The position numbers and the translations under genes are program-made. The notes beneath the pieces are model-generated. The model was not told where the DNA came from. It did no database searches and saw only the letters and a list, made by a program, of their open reading frames with translations. DNA of 43,424 nt from DASZHA01 sp035938265. Its GTDB lineage: Bacteria > Chloroflexota > Dormibacteria > DASZGP01. This document shows, piece after piece, positions 23,859 to 32,399 of this stretch. Within the stretch, counting starts at the first letter, position 1. Each line of letters starts with the position of its first letter. The DNA lies in NCBI GenBank assembly GCA_035938265.1, contig DASZHA010000118.1, forward strand, positions 1 through 43,424, read 5' to 3'.

Positions 23859-25286
23859 TCAAGCCAGCTGGTACTCCGGGGTTGCCGCCAGCAGGAAGAC
23901 GGCATCGGCCACCGCCTGCGGCGAGAGCGGGCCGCCGCCAAGGTCCTTGACGATGGCCGCGGCATGATCGATGACCGCCTGCCGGGCGCCGGCGGTGAGG
24001 CTGCCCTCCAGCATCACGTCGACCATGTGGGCCACGGCGGCTTCAGGGGTCTTGGCCCCGGCGTCGGCTGCGGCGCGACCCAGCGCCGCCTGGGTGTCAC
24101 CAGCGAGCGTCAGCAGGTAACGCATCCGAGCCATCCAGCTGCCGGTGCTGAGCCAGGCAGCCCCGCCCGGCCAGCCGGCCACACTGGGAGGGTCGAAGAG
24201 CGACTGGCCCATGCTCTCGCCGGCGCCGGCCTGGGCCCGGCTGACCGGCAGTCCGAGCTGGCGGTTGAGCCCGGCCACCAGCTCCGTCGGCGACTTGACC
24301 AGCGCGCGGTAGGCCTTGTCCGAGAAAAAGGCCGGTGAGGCCAGCAGCGCGCCCATCATGGCGCGGATGTCGCCGCGCGTCCGGTTGTAGGCGTCGACGA
24401 GGGGCTGGATGTCGCCGTCACTGGGGGCTGCGTAGGCGAAGAACTCCCACATGCGAAGGGCGATGTACTTGGGGGTCGCCGGCTGGGCCATGATCGCGTC
24501 GATCACATCGTCGACGCCCAGGTTCCCGGTCTTGCCCAGGAAGGTTTTGCTGCCCTCGTCATGGGCGCGAGCGTTGAAGCGCACGCTGCCGTCCTGCGCC
24601 ACCGCCCAGCCGGTCAGGGCGCGCGCGCCCTCACGGACGTCGGTCTCGGCGTAGTTGCCCACGCCCATGGTGAACAGCTCCATGAGCTCGCGGGCGTAGT
24701 TCTCGTTGGGATGGACCTTGCTGCTGCCGGTGCCATCGAGCCAGCGCAGCATCATGCCGTCCTTGGTGATGCCGATGAGCATGTCGCGCAGGTTGCCCAG
24801 GGCGTGGCCCCGGAGGAAGTCGTTCTGCACGTGGACCAGGTCCTTGGCCTGGCCCTGCTTGCGGTACGAACTGGTCAGGATGCCGTGCCAGAAGAGCGTC
24901 ATCTTCTCCTGCAGCGGTCGTCGCGTCTCCACCATCCGGGTCAGCCACCACTGGCGCAGCTGGGCGACGTTGGTGAGGTCGAGCTTGGCGGCCGCCAGCG
25001 AAGCCTCCAGCTTGCCGTCGTCGACGCGCTCGGGGTGAAGCAGGCTGTCGGTGGTCGCGGTCAGCCCGGCGTGCATCGCGGTGTCGACCTCGGCGGGGGA
25101 GGGGGCGAAGCCGGCGCGCCGCAGCAGGTGAGTCGCCTTCTGGCGGTCGGTGGTCATGCCGCTGGCGGCGCGCTCCCGAAGCCAGAAGCCCAGCCCGATG
25201 GCTCCTCCCAGGCCGGCGACCCCGGCCGCTCCGAGCAGGCTTCGACGGCGGATCCCGGGCCCGGCTGGCGTCGTTACATCGGCCAT
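23859..25286 (-). CDS. DUF1800 family protein with twin-arginine signal
   Basis: 475-aa exported or membrane-tethered protein. A twin-arginine-like signal, IRRRSLLGAAGVAGLGGAIG, lies at about residues 11-30. The DUF1800 domain follows: HLLRRAGFAPSPAEVD, QWWLTRMVETRRPLQEKMTL, FWHGILTSSYRK, HPNENYARELMELFTMGVGN and EGARALTGWAV. DUF1800 and DUF1501 are nearly always adjacent in bacteria and are thought to act together, but the activity is not established. The start is uncertain: ATG 25286 has TAGCCT eight bases upstream, while ATGs near 25373 are in frame but lack support. It is the first gene of the DUF1800-DUF1501-GT87 unit and diverges from the mce locus. Confidence 0.9.
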   Translation of the reverse strand: MADVTTPAGPGIRRRSLLGAAGVAGLGGAIGLGFWLRERAASGMTTDRQKATHLLRRAGFAPSPAEVDTAMHAGLTATTDSLLHPERVDDGKLEASLAAAKLDLTNVAQLRQWWLTRMVETRRPLQEKMTLFWHGILTSSYRKQGQAKDLVHVQNDFLRGHALGNLRDMLIGITKDGMMLRWLDGTGSSKVHPNENYARELMELFTMGVGNYAETDVREGARALTGWAVAQDGSVRFNARAHDEGSKTFLGKTGNLGVDDVIDAIMAQPATPKYIALRMWEFFAYAAPSDGDIQPLVDAYNRTRGDIRAMMGALLASPAFFSDKAYRALVKSPTELVAGLNRQLGLPVSRAQAGAGESMGQSLFDPPSVAGWPGGAAWLSTGSWMARMRYLLTLAGDTQAALGRAAADAGAKTPEAAVAHMVDVMLEGSLTAGARQAVIDHAAAIVKDLGGGPLSPQAVADAVFLLAATPEYQLA

Positions 25287-25294
25287 CGTTTCGG

Positions 25295-25300
25295 AGGCTA
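25295..25300 (-). promoter_or_regulatory. Possible -10 element (TAGCCT) of the DUF1800 unit
   Basis: TAGCCT on the minus strand is followed by eight bases and ATG 25286. The spacing is slightly longer than at other leaderless candidates here, and no -35 is clear. Confidence 0.3.
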
Positions 25301-25424
25301 AACGGGCCGATTTGCCGCCGGTTGAAGGCTGGCTGAGAAAGGGCTGAGAAGCGGGCATCTCAACAGATTCCACAGGCGGGTGTGGACAACGTGTAACGGT
25401 CCCGGCACAGCGGGCTTTCCGGGA

Positions 25425-25440
25425 GGGGTCTCAAGACCCC
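25425..25440. repeat. Perfect hairpin in the divergent promoter region
   Basis: GGGGTC-TCAA-GACCCC forms a six-base-pair stem with a four-base loop. It lies in the 213-base region between the divergent DUF1800 and mce units, 22 bases before the putative mce -35. There is no T-run after it on either strand, so it is more likely a protein-binding site or chance structure than a terminator. The rest of this intergenic region holds no gene that I can support. Confidence 0.4.
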
Positions 25441-25461
25441 TTCGCCAGTTCAAATCCGAGC

Positions 25462-25490
25462 TTGCGAGTTGGGAGCGAAGCAGGTATCGT
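25462..25490 (+). promoter_or_regulatory. Probable promoter of the mce operon
   Basis: TTGCGA (25462-25467) and TATCGT (25485-25490) are separated by the ideal 17 bases, and each matches four of six consensus positions. Transcription would start near 25497, almost at the TTG at 25500. If the first gene instead starts at ATG 25563, the transcript has a leader with a GGGAGA ribosome binding site. Confidence 0.45.
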
Positions 25491-25499
25491 TCAGGGGCC

Positions 25500-26291
25500 T
25501 TGGCTACACCACTCGTCGGGCGGGCGCAGGGTTCGCTGTTTGGGCTGGGAGAATTCTTCTTGATGCTCTGGGCAGTGCTGCGCGGATGCATCCAGCGGCC
25601 CTTTTACTTCGATGAGTTCCTGGACCAGTCGAAGTTCATTCTCACGGCCTGTTTCATCCCCCTGCTCCTGACGGGGGTCGGCTGGGGCACGATTGTGTCG
25701 CTCCAGGCCGGCCATTTCTTCAAAGTGGTGCAAGGTGGGTTCCGTCTCGGCGGTTTCTCTGTTATGGCCTCCATTCGCGAGTTCGCCCCAACGGCAACCG
25801 CGCTGATGGTCGCGGCCGTGGCCGGCACCGCAATCACGGCTGACCTGGGGGCGCGCACCGTGCGGCAGGAGCTGGAGGCGATGTCGGTCATGGGAATGTC
25901 CAACATCCGGTTCATCGTCGTCCCGCGGTTCCTGGCGATGATCATCATGACCGCGCTCTACAACATCCCGATGGTCGCCTTCTGCGTCATCATGGGTTAC
26001 GTCGTCGCGGTCTACATCGTGGGCGTGAACCCAGGCGCTTTTTTATCCACGTTCTGGACCCAGGGGACCCTGTTAGACCTGTACGGAGGGGAGATCAAGT
26101 GCATGCTCTTCGGAGCCATCGTCAGCTCGGTCGCCTGCTACAAGGGGATCACCGCGCGTGGCGGGGCTGAGGGCGTGGCCCGTGCTGTGCACAGCAGCGT
26201 GGTCGTCAACTTCGTGTGCATCCTGGCCGGCAACTACATCTACACCGCCACCATCCTGGCCGCCGCTCACGCCACCAACGTGCTGAAGTAA
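25500..26291 (+). CDS. MlaE/YrbE-family ABC permease (first of two, mce locus)
   Basis: Membrane subunit of an MCE-type lipid ABC transporter. 263 aa from TTG 25500, matching actinobacterial YrbEA length. The N-terminal amphipathic segment (MLWAVLRGCIQRPFYFDEFL) is followed by about five membrane helices. The family core SIREFAPTATALMVAAVAG is followed by the coupling-helix region DLGARTVRQELEAMSVMGMS, which contacts the ATPase; the equivalent stretch in the second permease is ELGTMRVNEEIDALDVMGMP. ATG 25563 with GGGAGA upstream is an alternative start. The stop overlaps the next permease ATG by one base. With the second permease it would form a heterodimer below the six MCE proteins. Confidence 0.92.
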   Translation: MATPLVGRAQGSLFGLGEFFLMLWAVLRGCIQRPFYFDEFLDQSKFILTACFIPLLLTGVGWGTIVSLQAGHFFKVVQGGFRLGGFSVMASIREFAPTATALMVAAVAGTAITADLGARTVRQELEAMSVMGMSNIRFIVVPRFLAMIIMTALYNIPMVAFCVIMGYVVAVYIVGVNPGAFLSTFWTQGTLLDLYGGEIKCMLFGAIVSSVACYKGITARGGAEGVARAVHSSVVVNFVCILAGNYIYTATILAAAHATNVLK

Positions 26292-27148
26292 TGGCGCAGC
26301 AGACTGTTCCCGCCCCGCCCAAGGCAGTAACCCCCAAGGCCGAGCCCGGAAGGTCGATCGGCGACTCCAGGCTGCTGGCGCCCTTCACCCAGGTCGGCAA
26401 GATCCTGGTCTTTGGTGGCGACGTCCTCGGCCAGACGCCCCTCATGCTGGCCCGCTACGTCGGCGAGGTCTGGTGGTACGCGGCCTTCCTGGCCATCGGT
26501 TCAACGCCAGTCGTGCTGCTGCTGGTCGCCTTCACCGGGCTGCAGTGCTCGGTCGAGGCCTACTACTCGCTCTCCCAGATCGGGGCCCAGGGGCTTGTCG
26601 GGGTCTTCAATGCGCTCTGCGACATGCGCGAGATCACGCCTCTGTTCTTCGGCTTCGCCCTCGGCGCCAAGATCGGCTGTGGCCTGGTCGCGGAGCTCGG
26701 AACCATGCGAGTAAACGAAGAAATCGACGCGCTGGACGTTATGGGTATGCCGACTGTTCGTTACGTGGTCACCAGCCGCGTGATAGCCGCGCTACTGATC
26801 ATGCCCTTCATGTACTTCCTGGCCCTCGCCTCGAGCTTCACCGCCAGCTGGTTCGTCCAGCACTTCCAGATCGCCCAGATCTCGGACGGGGCCTACTTCG
26901 ACTACTTCTGGAGGTTCCTCAATATCAAGGACCTCATCTTCTCGATGATCAAGGCCGTAGGGTTCGCCTTCCTGATCATCCTGGTCGCGATCTACTACGG
27001 CTTCCATGTCACCGGCGGGGCGGTGGGCATTGGGAAGGCGGTGGCCAAAACCATGGCGGTTAGCCTTGTCATGACGGTCCTGATGAACGCCTTCCTGACT
27101 CAACTCTTCTGGGGAGTCGACGCCAACCTGCCGATCCCGGGAGGCTGA
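26291..27148 (+). CDS. MlaE/YrbE-family ABC permease (second of two, mce locus)
   Basis: 285-aa partner permease, equivalent to YrbEB. A Pro/Ala-rich cytosolic leader of about 40 residues is followed by membrane helices beginning WWYAAFLAIGSTPVVLLLVA. The core REITPLFFGFALGAKIGCGL and coupling segment ELGTMRVNEEIDALDVMGMP match the family, as does SRVIAALLIMPFMYFLALAS. The start codon shares one base with the previous stop (TAATG). The two permeases differ clearly, as in mycobacterial mce loci, implying a heterodimer. The ATPase gene starts 55 bases downstream. Confidence 0.93.
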   Translation: MAQQTVPAPPKAVTPKAEPGRSIGDSRLLAPFTQVGKILVFGGDVLGQTPLMLARYVGEVWWYAAFLAIGSTPVVLLLVAFTGLQCSVEAYYSLSQIGAQGLVGVFNALCDMREITPLFFGFALGAKIGCGLVAELGTMRVNEEIDALDVMGMPTVRYVVTSRVIAALLIMPFMYFLALASSFTASWFVQHFQIAQISDGAYFDYFWRFLNIKDLIFSMIKAVGFAFLIILVAIYYGFHVTGGAVGIGKAVAKTMAVSLVMTVLMNAFLTQLFWGVDANLPIPGG

Positions 27149-27203
27149 CCCGTGACCCTTCTCGCCCTCGGGACCCACGACGACTTTCTGATTGGAGAAG
27201 ACC

Positions 27204-28202
27204 ATGTCTAAGAACAAGACTCCCGCAACCCCCAAGGCCAAGGCGCCGGCGGACTCGGTGCCGGTCGACGCCTCGTACGGCGGCAACCCCGACGCCACCA
27301 TCTCCGACGCCACCGTCGCGGCCAAGCCGCGGGCGGCCGCCAAGACCAAGCCTGTTGACCCGGGCCCGCCTGACGAGGAGGTGCACCAGAGCGTCCGGCC
27401 CGATTCAGGCTACCGGCCGGCCAACGCCGATATCCCCACCTCCGACAAGCGGATGATGATCGAGGCCACCAACCTGAAGAAGCACTTCGGCAAGCAGAAG
27501 GTCCTCGATGGCGTCACCTTCGGCATCCCGGAGGGCGAGATCACGATGATCATGGGCCCCTCGGGGACGGGTAAGTCGGTCTTCCTACGTCACGTGGTGG
27601 GCCTCATGTTCCCAGACGACGGCGAGATCAAGGTCGACGGCAAGAGCGTGCCCCACCTCAACAACGAGGACCTGCTGGCGCTGCGCCAGGAGTGCGGCAT
27701 GCTCTTCCAGGACGGCGCCCTTTTCAGCTCCATGAGCCTCTTCGACAACGTCGCCTTCCCCCTACGCCAGCACACCAACAAGGGCGAGAAGGAGATCAGC
27801 GACATCGTCTACCAGCGCCTCAAGGAGGTTGGCCTGGCCGGCGCTGACAAGAAGTTCCCCAACGAGCTCTCGGGCGGGATGCGCAAGCGCGCCGGCTTCG
27901 CCCGAGCCCTGGTGATGCAGCCGCGGATCCTCCTGATCGACGAGCCCGACTCGGGCCTTGACCCGGTGCGCACGGCGCTGCTGTCGGAGCTGATCCGGGA
28001 GATCAGCGAGAAGTACCACTGCACCACGATCATCATCAGCCACGACGTGAACCGGGTGCGGTCGGTCGCCGACAACCTGGCCGTGCTCTACGCCGGCAAG
28101 TGTGTCGCCTTCGGCTCGCAGAAGGAGATCTGGGGTAACCAGGATCCGTTCATTCAGCAGTTCCTCGTTGGTGCTGCTCAGGGCCCGCTGGGGATGGACT
28201 AG
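27204..28202 (+). CDS. MlaF/MceG-type ABC transporter ATPase
   Basis: 332-aa ATPase powering the MCE transporter. Walker A GPSGTGKS is at residues 118-125, with FQDGALFSSMSLFDNVAFPL containing the Q-loop, then the signature LSGGMRKRAGFARALVM, Walker B with RILLIDEPDSGLDP, and the switch IIISHDVNRV. These match MlaF/MceG rather than generic importers. The first 85 or so residues are a low-complexity Ala, Pro, Lys and Asp-rich extension with no counterpart in typical MlaF. ATG 27204 has GGAGAAG at good spacing, so the extension is probably translated. In mycobacteria the ATPase is usually encoded away from mce operons; here it lies between the permeases and the MCE genes. Confidence 0.93.
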   Translation: MSKNKTPATPKAKAPADSVPVDASYGGNPDATISDATVAAKPRAAAKTKPVDPGPPDEEVHQSVRPDSGYRPANADIPTSDKRMMIEATNLKKHFGKQKVLDGVTFGIPEGEITMIMGPSGTGKSVFLRHVVGLMFPDDGEIKVDGKSVPHLNNEDLLALRQECGMLFQDGALFSSMSLFDNVAFPLRQHTNKGEKEISDIVYQRLKEVGLAGADKKFPNELSGGMRKRAGFARALVMQPRILLIDEPDSGLDPVRTALLSELIREISEKYHCTTIIISHDVNRVRSVADNLAVLYAGKCVAFGSQKEIWGNQDPFIQQFLVGAAQGPLGMD

Positions 28203-28226
28203 GCCGGGGACCCGGCGGGGAATGAG

Positions 28227-29702
28227 GTGAGAAGGTCGGCCGGCGGGGGCCGTGGCCACGATGAGGCGATCTGGGGTCGCGAGCTGGGCTCGGGGAGCAA
28301 ACGCGCCTCAGTAGTCCTCGGCCTGGCGATGCTGATCGCCATCGTCTCGGTGGTCGGTGCCTCCTTCGACCTCAGCCTCAACGCCGGCAAGTCCAACATC
28401 TACCAGGTCAAGGCCCACTTCCCGACCGTCAACGGCGTCATCGAGGGGTCGGACGTCTTCTTCGGCGGCGTCCGCGTCGGCAACGTGTCGGACCTCAAGG
28501 TCGACCCGGACTCCCACGGCGCCACCCTCACCCTCAACATCGACAAGAAGTACGCGCCAGTGCACGAGGGGGCCACGGTGGCGGTACGGCCCAAGTCACT
28601 GCTGGGTGAGAAATACATCGCCGCAACCGTCGGCGACCCCAGCAAACCGGCGATCTGTGATGGCTGCCAGCTGCCTGACTCAGCCAGCTCCGTCAACGTC
28701 GAGCTGGATCAGCTGATCAACATCCTCGACGAGCCCACCCGCAAGGAGCTGCAGGCGCTGATCTCCAACCTCGGCACCGGGCTCGCCGGCCAGGGCCCCA
28801 ACACCAACCAGCTGCTCCAGACCGGCCAGACCAACCTCAACGACCTCTCCCAGGTGACCAACGTCCTGCACCAGCGGGACGCCGAGCTGAAGCGGATCAT
28901 CGAGGCGCTCACCAAGCTGACGGCGACGCTCTCCACCGACCCCCAGCGTGCCACCTACGTCAACCTGCTGAAGCACTCCGACCAGGTGCTCCAGACGCTG
29001 ATCGCCGAGGACGCCCAGGTGCAGCAGAGCATCGACCGCGCCGACCAGTTCTTCAACGAGCTCGACCAGGGCCTGAACGGGCAGGGGGGCAACCTCCAGG
29101 GCATCTTCCAGGACCTGCCCAACACCATCACCCAGCTGGACGCCCTCAGCGTCGCCCTGGGACGCCAGGGCAACATCGGCTACGCGCCCATCAAGCTGGC
29201 AGGCCCCGGGACCATCGAGGGGGACCTGATCTTCGGCTCGATTCCCTCCAACGGTGTTGGCGCCTTCACCAACGATGTCTTCACCCGGGTTGAGCCAGCG
29301 CAGGGTTGCTTCAGCGTCAACGGGCGGAGCACCGACGGCAACGGCCTCCAGCAGAACAACAGCACCGTCTTGCGGAATGGGTCGGGCAGCGCCACCACCG
29401 GTGTCTGCACCCTGCCTGCCGGCGGCATCGCCAGCTGCGCCGGGAACATCACCAACGCCCCGGCCGGCTGCATCTTTGCCGTTCTCCAGGCGCTTTGCCA
29501 GCTTAATATCGCGCCCGCCGCGGTGTGCACAGGACCTCTCAAGGTTGGTGCCGCGGCCCCGGCCAGCCGCGCGACCGGCACCGGCTCCGGCGTGGTTCCC
29601 CAGGCGCCAGCGGCTCCCGGGGTGCCGGCGCCCACGACGCCTCAGCTGCCGGTCATAGATCCCAACCTCATCAATCCGCTTCTTGGGTTCCTACTGCATT
29701 GA
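28227..29702 (+). CDS. MCE family protein 1 (mce locus)
   Basis: 491-aa substrate-binding or tunnel subunit. An N-terminal membrane helix (VVLGLAMLIAIVSVVGASF, about residues 29-47) is followed by the MCE domain: FPTVNGVIEGSDVFFGGVRV and VAVRPKSLLGEKYIAATVG. A long helical region (about residues 160-320) follows and would form part of the hydrophobic tunnel. The C-terminal third is Gly/Ala/Pro-rich with eight cysteines in total, ending NPLLGFLLH. It starts at GTG 28227 with GGGGA upstream; an ATG five bases earlier encodes only two codons before a stop. It overlaps the next MCE gene by TTGA. Confidence 0.9.
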   Translation: MRRSAGGGRGHDEAIWGRELGSGSKRASVVLGLAMLIAIVSVVGASFDLSLNAGKSNIYQVKAHFPTVNGVIEGSDVFFGGVRVGNVSDLKVDPDSHGATLTLNIDKKYAPVHEGATVAVRPKSLLGEKYIAATVGDPSKPAICDGCQLPDSASSVNVELDQLINILDEPTRKELQALISNLGTGLAGQGPNTNQLLQTGQTNLNDLSQVTNVLHQRDAELKRIIEALTKLTATLSTDPQRATYVNLLKHSDQVLQTLIAEDAQVQQSIDRADQFFNELDQGLNGQGGNLQGIFQDLPNTITQLDALSVALGRQGNIGYAPIKLAGPGTIEGDLIFGSIPSNGVGAFTNDVFTRVEPAQGCFSVNGRSTDGNGLQQNNSTVLRNGSGSATTGVCTLPAGGIASCAGNITNAPAGCIFAVLQALCQLNIAPAAVCTGPLKVGAAAPASRATGTGSGVVPQAPAAPGVPAPTTPQLPVIDPNLINPLLGFLLH

Positions 29703-31147
29703 GAAGCCGCTGGAACCTCCTGATCGTGCTGGTCTACATGGGCATCGCCTTCGGCGTGCTCAGCTACATGGCCGTGAACATGATCGGGCCGTGCCGGCCG
29801 TTCGCCGGGTGCATGAGCCTGAACGTCGAGTTCAAGAACGCCTCGGGTCTGCTGCACAGCAACGACCTGCGCATGGCCGGGGTGAAGGCGGGCCAGGTCA
29901 CCACGATCCGCAACCAGGGCGGGATGGCGGTCGTTGGCATCCAGGTACAGCCCGAGTACAAGCCCATCTACCGCGATGCCCATGCCATCGTGCGCCCCAA
30001 GAACCTGTTGGGGGAGACCTACGTCGAGATCGACCGCGGCACCGCATCCGCGGGCGAGTTCCGCGACGGCGACACGATCGCCCTGGACCACACCATCACG
30101 CCAGTGCAGGTCGATGAGGTCCTCAACGCGCTGGACCCGGACACGCGCACCAAGCTGCAGATTGTGATCAACTCCCTGGGGGAGGCAACCGCGGCGCGGG
30201 GCAAGGACCTGAACCTCAGCGCCGGCGACCTGAAGCGCATTTCAGCCGACCTGGCGGTGACGTCGACATCACTGAACCAGGAAAAGGACAACATCGACGC
30301 CCTCCTGGTGCAGCTCGACCTGATCCAGCAGACCGCTGCTGACGACCACCAGCAGCTGACCCAGACCCTGCAGGACTGGAACACCGTCAGCATCACGATG
30401 CAGAAGAAGGCGGCCACTTTCGCCGACGCCATCGGCCACATCAACCACGTCCTGGGTGCCCTGGACCAGGGGCTCAGTCCCAACGCCAATGGCCTCCATG
30501 GCGGTGTTGCCCAGCTGCCCAGCGCGATCAACGACGCCGCCATCAACACCCCGGGTGGCCAGGTCTGCAGCACCTACGGTTGCTCGCCGAGCCCGAACGG
30601 GGGCTTCCTGGGTATCTCCAGCACGATCCAGGAGTTCTTCATCAAAAAGCCGGCGAGCTGCACCGCGGGCCCCTGCGGCAACACCCTCCAGGACGGCATA
30701 GCGCTGTTCCCGCGGCTGGCCCAGACGATGCTCGGCGTCAACACCTGCGACATGCACATCTACGCCAACGGCTACTACAACGTGCCGAACGTCACCGAGC
30801 CAGCGGCCTGCCAGTCGCCGGTCGACGCCAATGGCAACGCGGTGGATCCCAACCTGACCGGCGAGGTCTTCGGCGACTTCAGCCAGAGCACGGGCAAGGC
30901 CGGCAACCGCCACCTGTGGCGCGTCATGGGCATGATCGACCTGGGCAAGGCAGGCTGCGGGTTCTTCAGCCCCAGCACAACCGCGCAAAACTCTGCGGCC
31001 TGCTACCCGGGCGACAACGGCCTCAGCGGGTACGGTGGCACTCCGACCTCGGCGGCGCAGCCGAACTCGAACACCGCCAGCGGCAGCGGCTCAGGCGGCT
31101 TCCTCCAGGACCTGCTGGGCAACATCTGGGGTGGTGGCGGTGCCTAA
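29699..31147 (+). CDS. MCE family protein 2 (mce locus)
   Basis: 482-aa MCE protein starting at TTG 29699, whose TTGA overlaps the previous stop. The membrane helix LLIVLVYMGIAFGVLSYMAV is at about residues 6-25. The MCE domain has MSLNVEFKNASGLLHSNDLR and the family loop HAIVRPKNLLGETYVEIDRG. A long helical region follows (LNQEKDNIDALLVQLDLIQQ and onward). The C-terminal domain has many cysteines (ten in all) in short motifs such as QVCSTYGCSP and ASCTAGPCGN, and ends in a Gly-rich tail after LQDLLGNIW. Without the TTG start the membrane anchor would be lost. Confidence 0.88.
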   Translation: MRSRWNLLIVLVYMGIAFGVLSYMAVNMIGPCRPFAGCMSLNVEFKNASGLLHSNDLRMAGVKAGQVTTIRNQGGMAVVGIQVQPEYKPIYRDAHAIVRPKNLLGETYVEIDRGTASAGEFRDGDTIALDHTITPVQVDEVLNALDPDTRTKLQIVINSLGEATAARGKDLNLSAGDLKRISADLAVTSTSLNQEKDNIDALLVQLDLIQQTAADDHQQLTQTLQDWNTVSITMQKKAATFADAIGHINHVLGALDQGLSPNANGLHGGVAQLPSAINDAAINTPGGQVCSTYGCSPSPNGGFLGISSTIQEFFIKKPASCTAGPCGNTLQDGIALFPRLAQTMLGVNTCDMHIYANGYYNVPNVTEPAACQSPVDANGNAVDPNLTGEVFGDFSQSTGKAGNRHLWRVMGMIDLGKAGCGFFSPSTTAQNSAACYPGDNGLSGYGGTPTSAAQPNSNTASGSGSGGFLQDLLGNIWGGGGA

Positions 31148-32399
31148 CACCCGGATCGGGCAGAACCTGACCATCGTCGCCTTCTTCGCCGTCCTCTCCA
31201 TCAGCGGCCTGCTGTGGATGGCGATCAACACCGGCCAGCGCATTGGTCCGCTGCCGCCCCAGTTCATCATCACTTTCAACGTCCAGGATGCCGATGGCCT
31301 GGTGAACGGCTCGGATGTCCGTATCGCCGGCGTCCAGGTGGGCAAGGTCAACAAGGTGACCACCCTGTCCACCGGGGCCCAGGTCGAGATGGGTATCGAC
31401 CCCCAGTACAACACCATTTACAGCGACGCCACGGTGCTCATCCGGCCCAAATCGCTGCTGGGTGAGAAGTACGTCGATATGACGCGCGGCACGTCCAACG
31501 TGCGCATCCCCGATGGCGGCTCGCTGCCCGACAGCCAGGCCTTCACCCAGGTGGAGGTGGACCAGGTCCTGAACAACTCCGACGAGGCCACCCGCAAGGC
31601 CTTCTCCAACAACATCATCAGCCTGGGCCAGGCCACCAAGGACCGTGGCGTCGATGTCAACGCCACCATCCCCGAGCTGCGCGCGATTGCCGAGCACCTG
31701 ACGCCGGTGTCGGCCCGCTTCAAGGACCGCACCGCTCAGATCGACCACATCCTGGTCGACACCGACATCATCCTGACCACCCTGGCCGACGAGCACGCCC
31801 AGCTGGCCACCCTGCTGCAGAGCGCGGACACGGTGACCAGCACCCTGGCCGCCAACGACCAGCACCTGGCCAACATCCTCAACCACGGTGGCAACGTTTT
31901 CCAGGAGATCAACACCGCGGTGGGGCAGCAGAACAACGACGCCAACATCCGCCAGAGCACCGAGCAGCTGCCGCCGGTGCTGGGCCACCTCAACCAGTTC
32001 CTGGCCCTGACCAGCTCGGACCTCAACACCTTGGTTCCCAGCCTGCTGCTCGGTCAGCAGTACCAGTACCCCAATGACCAGCTGACGGTTGCGATCAAGC
32101 CGGGGCTGCAGAACGACACGGAGTGGGACTCGGGCTTCCGCTGGTACGACCCCAACGCGGTCAACGGCTTCCACGGGTTCGGCGCCGTCGGCCTTCAGTG
32201 CGGCAATGACACACCCGGCGTCACGATGGACCCGAACCACATCTGCCCCGGCTTCAACAAGGGCTATGGCGCGCCCGCGCCCCAGGCACTGGCCACCAAC
32301 GGCGGGGCAGCCCTGGCCTCGTCGACGTCGTCGACCGGTAACCAGAACGTCAGCGGAGCGCTCCAGGGCGCGCTCCTCTCCTACCTGCTCGGCCAATGA
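31140..32399 (+). CDS. MCE family protein 3 (mce locus)
   Basis: 419-aa MCE protein. The membrane helix is about residues 9-28 (LTIVAFFAVLSISGLLWMAI). The MCE domain has FIITFNVQDADGLVNGSDVR, GVQVGKVNKV and ATVLIRPKSLLGEKYVDMTR. A helical region continues from about residue 140, including LADEHAQLATLLQSADTVTS repeats. The C-terminal part has only two cysteines and ends GALLSYLLGQ. The start is one of three in-frame GTGs (31131, 31134, 31140), all overlapping the end of the previous gene; 31140 is my choice. Its stop overlaps the next ATG (ATGA). Confidence 0.88.
   Translation: MPNTRIGQNLTIVAFFAVLSISGLLWMAINTGQRIGPLPPQFIITFNVQDADGLVNGSDVRIAGVQVGKVNKVTTLSTGAQVEMGIDPQYNTIYSDATVLIRPKSLLGEKYVDMTRGTSNVRIPDGGSLPDSQAFTQVEVDQVLNNSDEATRKAFSNNIISLGQATKDRGVDVNATIPELRAIAEHLTPVSARFKDRTAQIDHILVDTDIILTTLADEHAQLATLLQSADTVTSTLAANDQHLANILNHGGNVFQEINTAVGQQNNDANIRQSTEQLPPVLGHLNQFLALTSSDLNTLVPSLLLGQQYQYPNDQLTVAIKPGLQNDTEWDSGFRWYDPNAVNGFHGFGAVGLQCGNDTPGVTMDPNHICPGFNKGYGAPAPQALATNGGAALASSTSSTGNQNVSGALQGALLSYLLGQ

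Noticed and set aside
22088..23950. 620-codon open frame on the plus strand opposite DUF1501 and GT87
   Set aside because: It is antisense to two convincing genes, has no recognisable motif and reflects the G+C-rich codon pattern.
25449..25458. T-loop-like GTTCAAATCC near the mce promoter, suggesting a tRNA
   Set aside because: No matching acceptor or anticodon arms can be drawn around it; it resembles the true tRNA-Pro T-arm by chance.
28222..28230. ATG AGG TGA mini-ORF overlapping the GTG start of MCE gene 1
   Set aside because: Two codons only; it could affect initiation, but nothing else supports a regulatory role.
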